A stretch of 13,650 nucleotides of DNA, from assembly GCA_027063215.1 (NCBI GenBank), contig JAMOSE010000075.1, positions 1-13,650 of the forward strand. Reading direction: 5' to 3'. Position numbers and translations under genes: made by a program. The notes beneath the pieces were generated by a model. The model did no database searches, was not told the DNA's origin, and saw only the letters and a program-made list of their open reading frames with translations. This stretch comes from Sulfurimonas sp. (GTDB taxonomy: Bacteria > Campylobacterota > Campylobacteria > Campylobacterales > Sulfurimonadaceae). The number at the start of each line of letters is the position of its first letter. The first letter of the stretch is position 1. Shown one piece after another: positions 1 to 6,598 of this stretch.

Positions 1-49
1 TTTTTTAATTTACTTTGCTATTAAAGAGAGCTATTTTCTTTTAAATTGC

Positions 50-55
50 TATAAT
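50..55 (+). promoter_or_regulatory. -10 element of the truncated uvrB copy (probable leaderless start)
   Basis: TATAAT, preceded by GC as in the usual Campylobacterota -10. Only 7 bases separate it from the ATG at 63, so a normal transcription start would fall on or next to the start codon. No Shine-Dalgarno sequence could fit in the transcript. The same spacing is seen before the complete uvrB (4448-4453). No clear -35 is visible. Confidence 0.6.
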
Positions 56-62
56 TGCAACA

Positions 63-395
63 ATGAAAAAAGATATAAATTTTGAAGTGGTTTCACCTTA
101 TAATCCAGCCGGTGATCAGCCACAAGCTATAGAAAAACTAAGCCAAAGTATACTTGATGGTAATCGCTACCAAACCTTAGAAGGGGTGACGGGTAGCGGT
201 AAGACACATACAATGGCACGTGTCATAGAGAAAACAAAACTGCCAACCATCATCATGACACATAACAAAACACTTGCAGCGCAGCTTTACAGTGAATTTC
301 GTCAGTTTTTTCCAAATAATCATGTTGAGTATTTTGTCTCGTATTATGATTACTATCAGCCTGAAGCCTATATGCACAATGAGTTAGCTGCTTAA
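63..395 (+). pseudogene. uvrB: Truncated 5' copy of uvrB (first ~103 codons plus a short foreign tail)
   Basis: The first 103 residues align without gaps to the complete UvrB at 4461-6443, with 92 identical. They include the Walker A loop GVTGSGKT (residues 41-48) and the YYDYYQPEAY beta-hairpin region (94-103). Homology ends inside codon 104 (base 373). The frame then adds seven unrelated residues, MHNELAA, and stops. UvrB is normally about 660 aa, so the helicase motifs, damage-binding parts and UVR domain are missing and it cannot act as UvrB. Upstream of about base 294 the copy differs from the complete gene at many silent positions. From 294 to 373 it is nearly identical. It is therefore not a fresh duplication but looks like a displaced allele left by insertion or recombination. 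It keeps a good promoter, so a 110-aa peptide may still be made. Confidence 0.85.
294..373 (+). repeat. Upstream copy of an 80-bp near-identical direct repeat inside uvrB
   Basis: Matches 4692-4771 at 77 of 80 bases. The first 44 bases (294-337) are identical, then there are three silent mismatches (338, 341, 344), then 29 identical bases (345-373) up to the exact point where homology to uvrB ends. The preceding 230 bp of the two uvrB starts are clearly diverged, so this block marks a probable recombination junction or target core. Confidence 0.75.
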
Positions 396-459
396 AATCT
401 TTTAGAACTGTTTGTATATGTGCTGTAGAGAGTGTTTTAGAATTTAGTTTATGATTGTT

Positions 460-483
460 TCGACAGCTTATCGACAGCCATAT
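460..483 (+). repeat. TCGACAGC tandem motif; left partner of a short flanking direct repeat
   Basis: TCGACAGC occurs at 460-467 and again at 471-478. The second copy extends to TCGACAGCCATAT (471-483), which recurs with one mismatch as TCGGCAGCCATAT at 4381-4393, followed there by another CAGCC (4396-4400). The pair brackets the 1220-aa gene in direct orientation. The motif could be recombination or protein-binding sites, but it is short and might be chance. Confidence 0.4.
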
Positions 484-527
484 TTATTTTTTACATATAG
501 GTTTATTATGAATACTCTTCTTTACTT

Positions 528-556
528 ATAATTTCCAGCATACTATGGGAAATTAT
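528..556. promoter_or_regulatory. 9-bp perfect inverted repeat upstream of the NTPase gene
   Basis: ATAATTTCC (528-536) and GGAAATTAT (548-556) are exact reverse complements separated by 11 bases. The centre-to-centre distance of 20 bp, about two helical turns, would suit a dimeric DNA-binding protein. It lies about 90 bp upstream of the gene's -10. With no T-tract after it, a terminator is less likely. Confidence 0.3.
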
Positions 557-643
557 GTGAAGTTTAGTGACAGTATTTGGTACCGTTATTAAATGAAAAT
601 ATTAAAGTACTCAGCTATAAAAAAGTAAAATCTTACTATTATT

Positions 644-649
644 TATAAT
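644..649 (+). promoter_or_regulatory. -10 element of the large NTPase gene
   Basis: TATAAT with a predicted transcription start near 656, giving a leader of about 20 bases that contains the ribosome binding site AAGGA (661-665), 10 bases before the ATG at 676. The gene thus appears to have its own promoter and not to depend on the uvrB fragment's promoter. Confidence 0.5.
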
Positions 650-675
650 AAAATACTCTTAAGGATAACCTCTTT

Positions 676-3600
676 ATGCAACTTCTAAAAAACTACCAAC
701 TAGATATTTTAAAATCAAGAACAACACCACTACTCATAGAACTCTCAAAAACTGACTTAAATAAGTTTGGGGAAAATGGGATAAATCTCTCTTTTTTTAC
801 TGCTCAAAAACTCTATGATATTCCTTTGGAAAATGAAGATGAGACAAACATCATCTTCATAGATGGAGATAAGGCAAAAAGTAGTGATGAGATATTTATA
901 TTTGAAGAACTACTTTCTTTACTAGAACCCCAAATAGATGAAATTAAAAACCTAGTAATTGTAAAAAAAGCTGTAACTAAAGCTATATCTATGGCTATTG
1001 GTGGGGTGGTAAGCGGCATAGTTGGCGAAGCATTGGAAAGTGGACTTGAAGTAGTGTTGGATAGTATACATGGAACAATCTACGATATACTCATAGATAA
1101 TGCTGTAGAGTACTTAGATATTCCAAATAAAATAATTGATGAAATTGAAGGAAGAGCTCAAGAAACTCTAAATGACTCTTTTTTGGAACTCTTTGATGCA
1201 CTTAAAGAGGATAAACTTTATCTTACACATGATGCAAAAAAAACCATAGAAGAGATCTCTCATAAGTTTAAAGAGAAGCTAAGTCCAGCAGAATCTTTTA
1301 GACTTATTTTACAACTTATTTTAAGTACTTCTATAGGAATGCAAAAGATTATATTTGTCAAAAATCCACATAAACTGGATAAAAACTCTTTAGCTATTCT
1401 CTCTTTACTATACTCTTTTTCAAAAGATTTAAAAGATAAAGGTAAGCATACTGGAGTATCTGTCATATATGCTTATGATGATGAAGAGTTTCAACCCTAC
1501 AAAGAAGTAAAAGAAGAGTACAAAGAGAGTAAAATACTTTTAGATGAGCAGAGACTCTATACTCAAAGATATGCGATGCTTGAACGTCCAACAAGTGATA
1601 TACCTCGCATAGCAGTAAAGAGTCATATGTTTGTAGGTAGAGAAGAGGAACTTAAACACTTAGATGAGAGATACTTCTACTCAAAAGAGCATAGTAAGAT
1701 AGCCACAATAGAGACTGTCTCTGGTGAACCCGGAATAGGTAAGACAAAACTAGTAAAGAAACATCTGCATAACATAAGAAGAAAAGAGGAATATGGCTCA
1801 AAGATGATACAACTAAGCCTACTCAACCAAGTAGGTCACACATCATCAAACACAGGGCTAAGTTCACTTATAGACTCTATAGTAAAAGAGTCATCAAGAC
1901 TTGAGAATGCTAGAACATTTACTGAAGTTATGCTAGACAAAGCAAAAGAGTATGCAACAGATAGTGTAACAGGGTGGATAAAAGGTGCACTAGGTGTTAA
2001 TGGACTTATTGATGTAGCAAAAGCAGTAGATGATAAAGTTTTTTTAGAAGCAAGAATAGAAAAAACTTTAGAGAACTCAAGAGGAGACCAAGACAATAAA
2101 TCTTCTGAGCAAAAACAGCAACAGTTTACGACACTAAGCTTAGCAATAAGAAAACTTCAAGATGAACTCTCAGATAACTCTATGCCTATAGTTCTCTTCA
2201 TAGATGATTTACAATGGATAGATGAAGACTCAGCAGAGTATATTGTAGAACACTTCATAAAAAGATTTAATGTTCACATAGTAGCTACCATAAGACCAAG
2301 TGATGCAACTACTATGCTAAGTAAAGTGTATAAAAATAGTGAACAGAACCTATACACAATAGCACTACTAAAAAAAGTAGATATAAAACTAGAAGAAGAA
2401 CTTCTATCTAAGATAGACACTTCAAGCATAGAGTTTGAAGCGACTCATCTAAAAGGTCTTAATGAAGATACACTAACTTCCCTTATATCAAAAGTTATAA
2501 AAGGAGATAAAGAGCATCAAGAAGTTTTAGCCCAAACAATAATCAAACAACTCAACAATGACAAAAAAAAAGATGAAGTAAATACTCTTTTTGCAGTAGA
2601 AACACTCAATATGCTTTGTGATGAGAAACTTTACACTACACAAAAAGAAAAAATAAAACAACTTATAAACACAGAAATACCACTAAGATTTAATAAAAAC
2701 ATAAAAGATTTTTCAAAAGCCTTAGAAGAGACATTTGGGATGTTAGATAAAAAGCATAAAAAAGCATTTGAGCATATTAATTGGAATCAATATAACACTG
2801 AACAAAAATTTAATTTAATGGCTTATGCCGTCTTAGAAGAGAGACTCACTATATTAAATATTTATTTTAAAGATTATGGAGATGCAGCAGTAAACACTTT
2901 ACTATTTTCATCTTGGATAGGTGCAATGTTTGATTCAAATATTGTAAAAACTATGTTAGAAGCAATAGCGAATACAGATGATGAGTTATTACAACCTTTA
3001 AAAGAGTATATTGCAAAAAGTTCAACATGTATAACACTTAAAAAAGAACATTTTATGATTATTGAGGAAGTGTATCAGATTTTAGTCAGATATTTAAAAA
3101 TCAATAATTTTTATCGACATTCGCATCATTTACTTAGTATTTTCCTAGATAAACAGCTCACATATTTAGTAAATTGCAAATTAAAAAATAGTGCTGAAGC
3201 GATAAATCAACTATATACTTTTATATTGGATAAACTTGTAAACTGCTCTTTAGAATATGAAATTTCATCAAAACATTTACTACTATATGTCCATAATGTA
3301 GCACAAAAAGCATTAGAGCATAAGCGAAGATTTAATAATATGGAAACTCTTTATGAGTGGTATTTGAAAATCTTTTCAGAACTATATGATGACAAGGAAT
3401 TTAAACTATTAGATTATAATCTACCAATTATAATTGAACATATTGAAAAAGAGTATCTCATAGTTGGCTCAAATAAATGGCAAGATAATTATTTAACTAT
3501 TTTATGGAAGGCGGTTAGCTTAAATGATCGACTTTTTAATAAAGATGCATTAACATATATCAATAAAATGTACCCTATTATTAATCAACTTTCAACTTCA

Positions 3601-4338
3601 CAAGAGGATATTAAAAAAAGAGGTGATTTTTATTATAAAATTGGTGGTTACAAATATTTACATATAAGTTATGCGAAAGGATTGAAAGAGCTTCTCTTGT
3701 CTGTTAAATATTTTAAAAAAATTGATAAAGATAAGAGTGAATTATATTTAGATTCACAAGCAACCTTATCCTATGCATATGGGAGAATTGGGGAGTTATT
3801 ACAACGAAGCACCAATGATATTTCTTTAAAGAAAAAAGAGACTCGATTAACAAAAGCATTATTTTATCACACTAAAAGCTTAGAGATAATAGAAACTCTC
3901 AATCAAAAATTTCCAACAAATATGACCTATTTTATTAAAACTGCTGTTGTATACGAGCGAATTGGTCAAACGCATAGATCAATGAATAATGTCAAAGAAG
4001 CATTAGTAAATTTAAAAAAAGCTTTAACAATTAAAAAAGAGCATTATATCGCAACAAATAAATCTTTCGGATATCGAAAGATATTAATAGTCATTTCAGA
4101 TTTCTACAGAGAAAATGATATGGAGAAGGAGTCAAATGAAGCAATTCTTGATGCTGTTAAATTAACAAATGAAACTGAGATGGAAAATTACATCAAAAAT
4201 CATGACCAGTATCAACTTGAATCATATATAAAAATTTATAAACGCTACTGTATAATTTCAAAAAACAATAAATATAATGAGTACTTAAAACAATTATTAG
4301 AGGTTTCTAAGAGTAGAGGCTTAACTATGGAGTATTAA
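676..4338 (+). CDS. Large STAND/AAA_16-type NTPase with helical TPR-like C-terminus (candidate sensor or defence protein)
   Basis: A 1220-aa protein I cannot match to a named gene. Residues 1-300 are unrecognised. They include a glycine-rich apolar helix (A103-G123, with GGVVSGIVG) and a segment around 216-267 that mimics the Walker B and following strand of an NTPase but lacks the acidic pair. The core NTPase starts at FVGREEEL (319-326), has Walker A GEPGIGKT (350-357) and Walker B PIVLFIDDLQWIDED (504-518), followed by VATIRPSD (536-543). This FVGRE/GxxGIGKT/DDLQW pattern is typical of AAA_16 and STAND ATPases. The C-terminal half is helix-rich, with TPR-like helices at about 1033-1125 (for example YERIGQTHRSMNNVKEALVNLKKAL). 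I see no DNA-binding helix-turn-helix, signal peptide or nuclease motif. RBS AAGGA is 10 bases upstream. Isoleucine codon use shifts sharply near base 2760. The gene sits alone between a truncated and a complete uvrB. It could be an Avs-like antiphage sensor, a signalling ATPase or a regulator. Confidence 0.75.
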   Translation: MQLLKNYQLDILKSRTTPLLIELSKTDLNKFGENGINLSFFTAQKLYDIPLENEDETNIIFIDGDKAKSSDEIFIFEELLSLLEPQIDEIKNLVIVKKAVTKAISMAIGGVVSGIVGEALESGLEVVLDSIHGTIYDILIDNAVEYLDIPNKIIDEIEGRAQETLNDSFLELFDALKEDKLYLTHDAKKTIEEISHKFKEKLSPAESFRLILQLILSTSIGMQKIIFVKNPHKLDKNSLAILSLLYSFSKDLKDKGKHTGVSVIYAYDDEEFQPYKEVKEEYKESKILLDEQRLYTQRYAMLERPTSDIPRIAVKSHMFVGREEELKHLDERYFYSKEHSKIATIETVSGEPGIGKTKLVKKHLHNIRRKEEYGSKMIQLSLLNQVGHTSSNTGLSSLIDSIVKESSRLENARTFTEVMLDKAKEYATDSVTGWIKGALGVNGLIDVAKAVDDKVFLEARIEKTLENSRGDQDNKSSEQKQQQFTTLSLAIRKLQDELSDNSMPIVLFIDDLQWIDEDSAEYIVEHFIKRFNVHIVATIRPSDATTMLSKVYKNSEQNLYTIALLKKVDIKLEEELLSKIDTSSIEFEATHLKGLNEDTLTSLISKVIKGDKEHQEVLAQTIIKQLNNDKKKDEVNTLFAVETLNMLCDEKLYTTQKEKIKQLINTEIPLRFNKNIKDFSKALEETFGMLDKKHKKAFEHINWNQYNTEQKFNLMAYAVLEERLTILNIYFKDYGDAAVNTLLFSSWIGAMFDSNIVKTMLEAIANTDDELLQPLKEYIAKSSTCITLKKEHFMIIEEVYQILVRYLKINNFYRHSHHLLSIFLDKQLTYLVNCKLKNSAEAINQLYTFILDKLVNCSLEYEISSKHLLLYVHNVAQKALEHKRRFNNMETLYEWYLKIFSELYDDKEFKLLDYNLPIIIEHIEKEYLIVGSNKWQDNYLTILWKAVSLNDRLFNKDALTYINKMYPIINQLSTSQEDIKKRGDFYYKIGGYKYLHISYAKGLKELLLSVKYFKKIDKDKSELYLDSQATLSYAYGRIGELLQRSTNDISLKKKETRLTKALFYHTKSLEIIETLNQKFPTNMTYFIKTAVVYERIGQTHRSMNNVKEALVNLKKALTIKKEHYIATNKSFGYRKILIVISDFYRENDMEKESNEAILDAVKLTNETEMENYIKNHDQYQLESYIKIYKRYCIISKNNKYNEYLKQLLEVSKSRGLTMEY

Positions 4339-4380
4339 TTAAGATAATATAAGAAGAATGGAAAACACTTTAAACACCTC

Positions 4381-4400
4381 TCGGCAGCCATATAACAGCC
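4381..4400 (+). repeat. Right partner of the short CAGCCATAT direct repeat
   Basis: TCGGCAGCCATAT (4381-4393) matches 471-483 at 12 of 13 bases, and a further CAGCC follows at 4396-4400. It lies 43 bp after the stop of the NTPase gene and about 50 bp before the uvrB promoter, so the two copies bracket the cargo gene. Confidence 0.4.
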
Positions 4401-4447
4401 ACTTGACAAAAAATCGCTTCAAAACCTTACTATTTCCAATAAAAAGC

Positions 4448-4453
4448 TATAAT
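4448..4453 (+). promoter_or_regulatory. -10 element of uvrB (probable leaderless mRNA)
   Basis: GC-TATAAT placed 7 bases before the ATG at 4461, leaving no room for a Shine-Dalgarno in the transcript. The sequence GCTATAATTSCAMCAATG is shared, with two differences, by the fragment's promoter at 48-65, so this compact promoter-start arrangement is kept in both alleles. A TTGACA at 4403-4408 is too far upstream (39 bases) to be its -35. Confidence 0.6.
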
Positions 4454-4460
4454 TCCACCA

Positions 4461-6443
4461 ATGAAAAAGAAACCAGAATTTAAAGTTGTATCTCCTTATG
4501 AACCAGCAGGTGACCAACCAAAAGCTATCGAAGTTTTAAGTAAATCTATACTTGATGGTAATCGTTACCAGACACTTGAAGGTGTTACAGGTAGTGGTAA
4601 AACACACACTATGGCACGGGTTATAGAGAATGTTAAGATGCCTACTATCATTATGACTCATAACAAAACTCTCGCAGCTCAACTCTATTCAGAATTTCGT
4701 CAGTTTTTTCCAAATAATCATGTTGAGTATTTTGTTTCATACTATGATTACTATCAGCCTGAAGCCTATATTCCTCGTCAGGATCTCTTTATTGAAAAAG
4801 ATTCTGCTATCAATGATGAACTTGAACGCTTAAGACTCTCTGCAACGGCAAATCTGCTCTCTTATGATGATGTTATTGTCATTGCTTCTGTCTCTGCCAA
4901 TTATGGATTGGGAGACCCTGAGGAGTACCAGAGTATGGTGCAATCTATCGCTGTGGGTGATGAGATAAATCAAAAGAAGCTACTACTTCGTCTTGTGGAG
5001 ATGGGCTATTCACGCAATGACAGCTATTTTGACAGTGGGCATATCCGTGTCAATGGAGAGTCGATTGATATTTATCCGCCATATTTTGAACAAGAGGCAA
5101 TTCGTGTTGAGTTTTTTGGAGATGAGATAGAAGCGATCTATACTTTTGATGTGATTGATAATAAAAAGCTTGAAGATCATAAAAAGTTTACTATCTACTC
5201 AACAAGTCAGTTTGCTGTTTCAAAGGAAAAGATGGCAGTAGCAATTAAGCGTATAGAAGAGGAGCTGGATGAGAGGCTTGCCTACTTTCAAAAAGAGGGT
5301 AAACTTGTTGAGTATCAGCGCTTAAAACAACGTGTTGAGTTTGATTTGGAGATGCTACAAACAACCGGAATGTGTAAGGGGATTGAGAACTATTCACGAC
5401 TGCTTACAAACAAAAAACCGGGAGAGGCTCCTTTTACACTTTTAGATTACTTTGAAGTGCGTCATAAAGATTATCTTATTATTGTTGATGAGTCGCATGT
5501 TTCTTTGCCGCAGTTTCGTGGTATGTATGCAGGGGACAGAGCAAGAAAAGAAGTTCTGGTTGATTATGGATTTCGATTGCCTTCAGCACTTGATAACCGA
5601 CCGCTTAAACTTGAAGAGTATATTGAAAAAGCACCGCACTATCTCTTTGTATCAGCAACTCCAAATGAGTATGAATTAGAGAGAAGTGCAGTTAAAGCAG
5701 AGCAGATTATTCGCCCAACTGGTTTGCTTGATCCTATTATAGAAGTAAGACCTTCAGATAATCAAGTAGAAGATATCCATGATGAAATTAAGAAGATAGT
5801 TGCTAAAGATGAGCGCGTTCTTTTGACGGTTCTTACAAAGAAAATGGCAGAGGCATTGACAAAATATTTGGCAGATTTGGGCATAAAAGTGCAATATATG
5901 CACTCTGATATTGATACAATCGAGCGAAATCAGATTATCCGAGGGCTTCGTCAAGGAGAGTTTGATGTTCTTATAGGTATTAACCTCTTGCGTGAGGGCT
6001 TGGATATTCCCGAGGTAAGTTTGGTTGGAATTTTAGATGCAGACAAAGAGGGCTTTTTAAGAAGTGAGACCGCACTTATTCAAACAATTGGACGAGCTGC
6101 TCGAAATGAAAACGGTCGGGTGATTTTATATGCTAATAAGATGACAGGTTCAATGGAACGAGCAATTGAAAAAACTTCAAAACGTCGTGAAGTGCAGGAA
6201 AAATTTAATAAAGCTCATGGCATAACACCGACAACAACAAAAAGAACATTAGATGAAAATTTAAAGATAGAAGATGCCGGTGGACTCTATGCAAAACATA
6301 AAAAAATGGATAAAATGCCGGCATCAGAAAAAAAAGCAATAGTTAAAGAGCTCTCATTGAAGATGAAAGCGGCAGCCAAAGAGTTAAATTTTGAAGAGGC
6401 TGCACGGCTTCGTGATGAGATAACAAAAATAAAGAAGTTATAA
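4461..6443 (+). CDS. uvrB: UvrABC system protein B (excinuclease subunit)
   Basis: Full-length 660-aa UvrB, the normal family length. It is the DNA-damage-verifying helicase-like ATPase that UvrA loads at lesions and that recruits UvrC for nucleotide excision repair. Visible motifs are Walker A GVTGSGKT (41-48), the damage-probing beta-hairpin region YYDYYQPEAYIP (94-105), the Walker B DESH (343-346), the helicase motif VI stretch QTIGRAARN towards the C-terminal third, and a C-terminal UVR domain (about 625-660, with ELNFEEAARLRDEI) that contacts UvrC. The start is set by alignment with the truncated copy and by the compact promoter 7 bases upstream. Its first 77 or so codons diverge from the fragment at 63-395, while bases 4692-4771 are almost identical. 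The 5' end may therefore have been replaced during insertion of the upstream unit. The gene appears intact and functional. Confidence 0.97.
   Translation: MKKKPEFKVVSPYEPAGDQPKAIEVLSKSILDGNRYQTLEGVTGSGKTHTMARVIENVKMPTIIMTHNKTLAAQLYSEFRQFFPNNHVEYFVSYYDYYQPEAYIPRQDLFIEKDSAINDELERLRLSATANLLSYDDVIVIASVSANYGLGDPEEYQSMVQSIAVGDEINQKKLLLRLVEMGYSRNDSYFDSGHIRVNGESIDIYPPYFEQEAIRVEFFGDEIEAIYTFDVIDNKKLEDHKKFTIYSTSQFAVSKEKMAVAIKRIEEELDERLAYFQKEGKLVEYQRLKQRVEFDLEMLQTTGMCKGIENYSRLLTNKKPGEAPFTLLDYFEVRHKDYLIIVDESHVSLPQFRGMYAGDRARKEVLVDYGFRLPSALDNRPLKLEEYIEKAPHYLFVSATPNEYELERSAVKAEQIIRPTGLLDPIIEVRPSDNQVEDIHDEIKKIVAKDERVLLTVLTKKMAEALTKYLADLGIKVQYMHSDIDTIERNQIIRGLRQGEFDVLIGINLLREGLDIPEVSLVGILDADKEGFLRSETALIQTIGRAARNENGRVILYANKMTGSMERAIEKTSKRREVQEKFNKAHGITPTTTKRTLDENLKIEDAGGLYAKHKKMDKMPASEKKAIVKELSLKMKAAAKELNFEEAARLRDEITKIKKL
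4692..4771 (+). repeat. Downstream copy of the 80-bp direct repeat, inside intact uvrB
   Basis: Partner of 294-373, with 77 of 80 bases identical. Here the sequence continues into the normal uvrB frame (IPRQDLF), whereas the upstream copy runs into unrelated sequence after base 373. If it is a recombination core, the inserted unit would span about 374-4771 (roughly 4.4 kb). Confidence 0.75.
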
Positions 6444-6457
6444 ACACGATATTTACC

Positions 6458-6532
6458 GCTATTAAATACTCTTTTCTCCAAGGACAAATCCTCCCGTTGG
6501 TCTGAGCCTTTACGAAAAGAGTATTTAATAGC
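6458..6532. repeat. Large perfect inverted repeat with a structured loop (19-bp arms)
   Basis: GCTATTAAATACTCTTTTC (6458-6476) and its exact reverse complement (6514-6532) flank a 37-base insert. The insert is less AT-rich and has its own small dyads, CCAA/TTGG (6478-6481 with 6497-6500) and AGGA/TCCT (6481-6492). A short T-rich run follows on the + strand (6533-6537). It may terminate uvrB transcription, but the long loop is unlike a simple terminator. A dispersed palindromic repeat or a structured RNA is also possible. Confidence 0.6.
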
Positions 6533-6598
6533 TATTTTTATTTGTTTCCAAATACATGGTAGGAAGCTAGAGAATAAGAAACGTGAAAAAGGAAAAAA

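Larger units (their letters stand above)
396..675. other. Intergenic stretch between the uvrB fragment and the large NTPase gene
   Basis: These 280 bp are strongly AT-rich and contain no credible gene. The visible elements are a repeated TCGACAGC motif (460-483), a 9-bp inverted repeat (528-556) and a -10 promoter element (644-649), listed separately. I see no continuation of uvrB past base 373, no tRNA, and no integrase or transposase remnant. Confidence 0.6.

Noticed and set aside
374..395. The fragment tail MHNELAA as a remnant of uvrB INDELERL after an internal deletion
   Set aside because: The bases match poorly and need extra gaps. An abrupt end of homology at 373 explains the sequence better.
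1836..2096. Minus-strand open frames inside the large NTPase gene
   Set aside because: They have no ribosome binding sites or recognisable domains, and they lie opposite the conserved NTPase region. They are antisense shadows.
460..4400. A CRISPR array or a complete transposon around the CAGCCATAT repeats
   Set aside because: There are only two short copies about 3.9 kb apart in direct orientation, with no spacers, no cas genes, no transposase and no terminal inverted repeats.
4403..4408. TTGACA as a -35 box for uvrB
   Set aside because: It is 39 bases from the TATAAT at 4448, far beyond the normal 16-18 base spacing, and no other -10 lies at the right distance.
4358..4489. A small frame of about 43 codons beginning MENTLNTSRQPY, running across the uvrB promoter and start in another frame
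   Set aside because: It lacks a good ribosome binding site, overlaps the uvrB -10 and ATG, and its sequence follows the CAGCC repeat and promoter. It is most likely chance.
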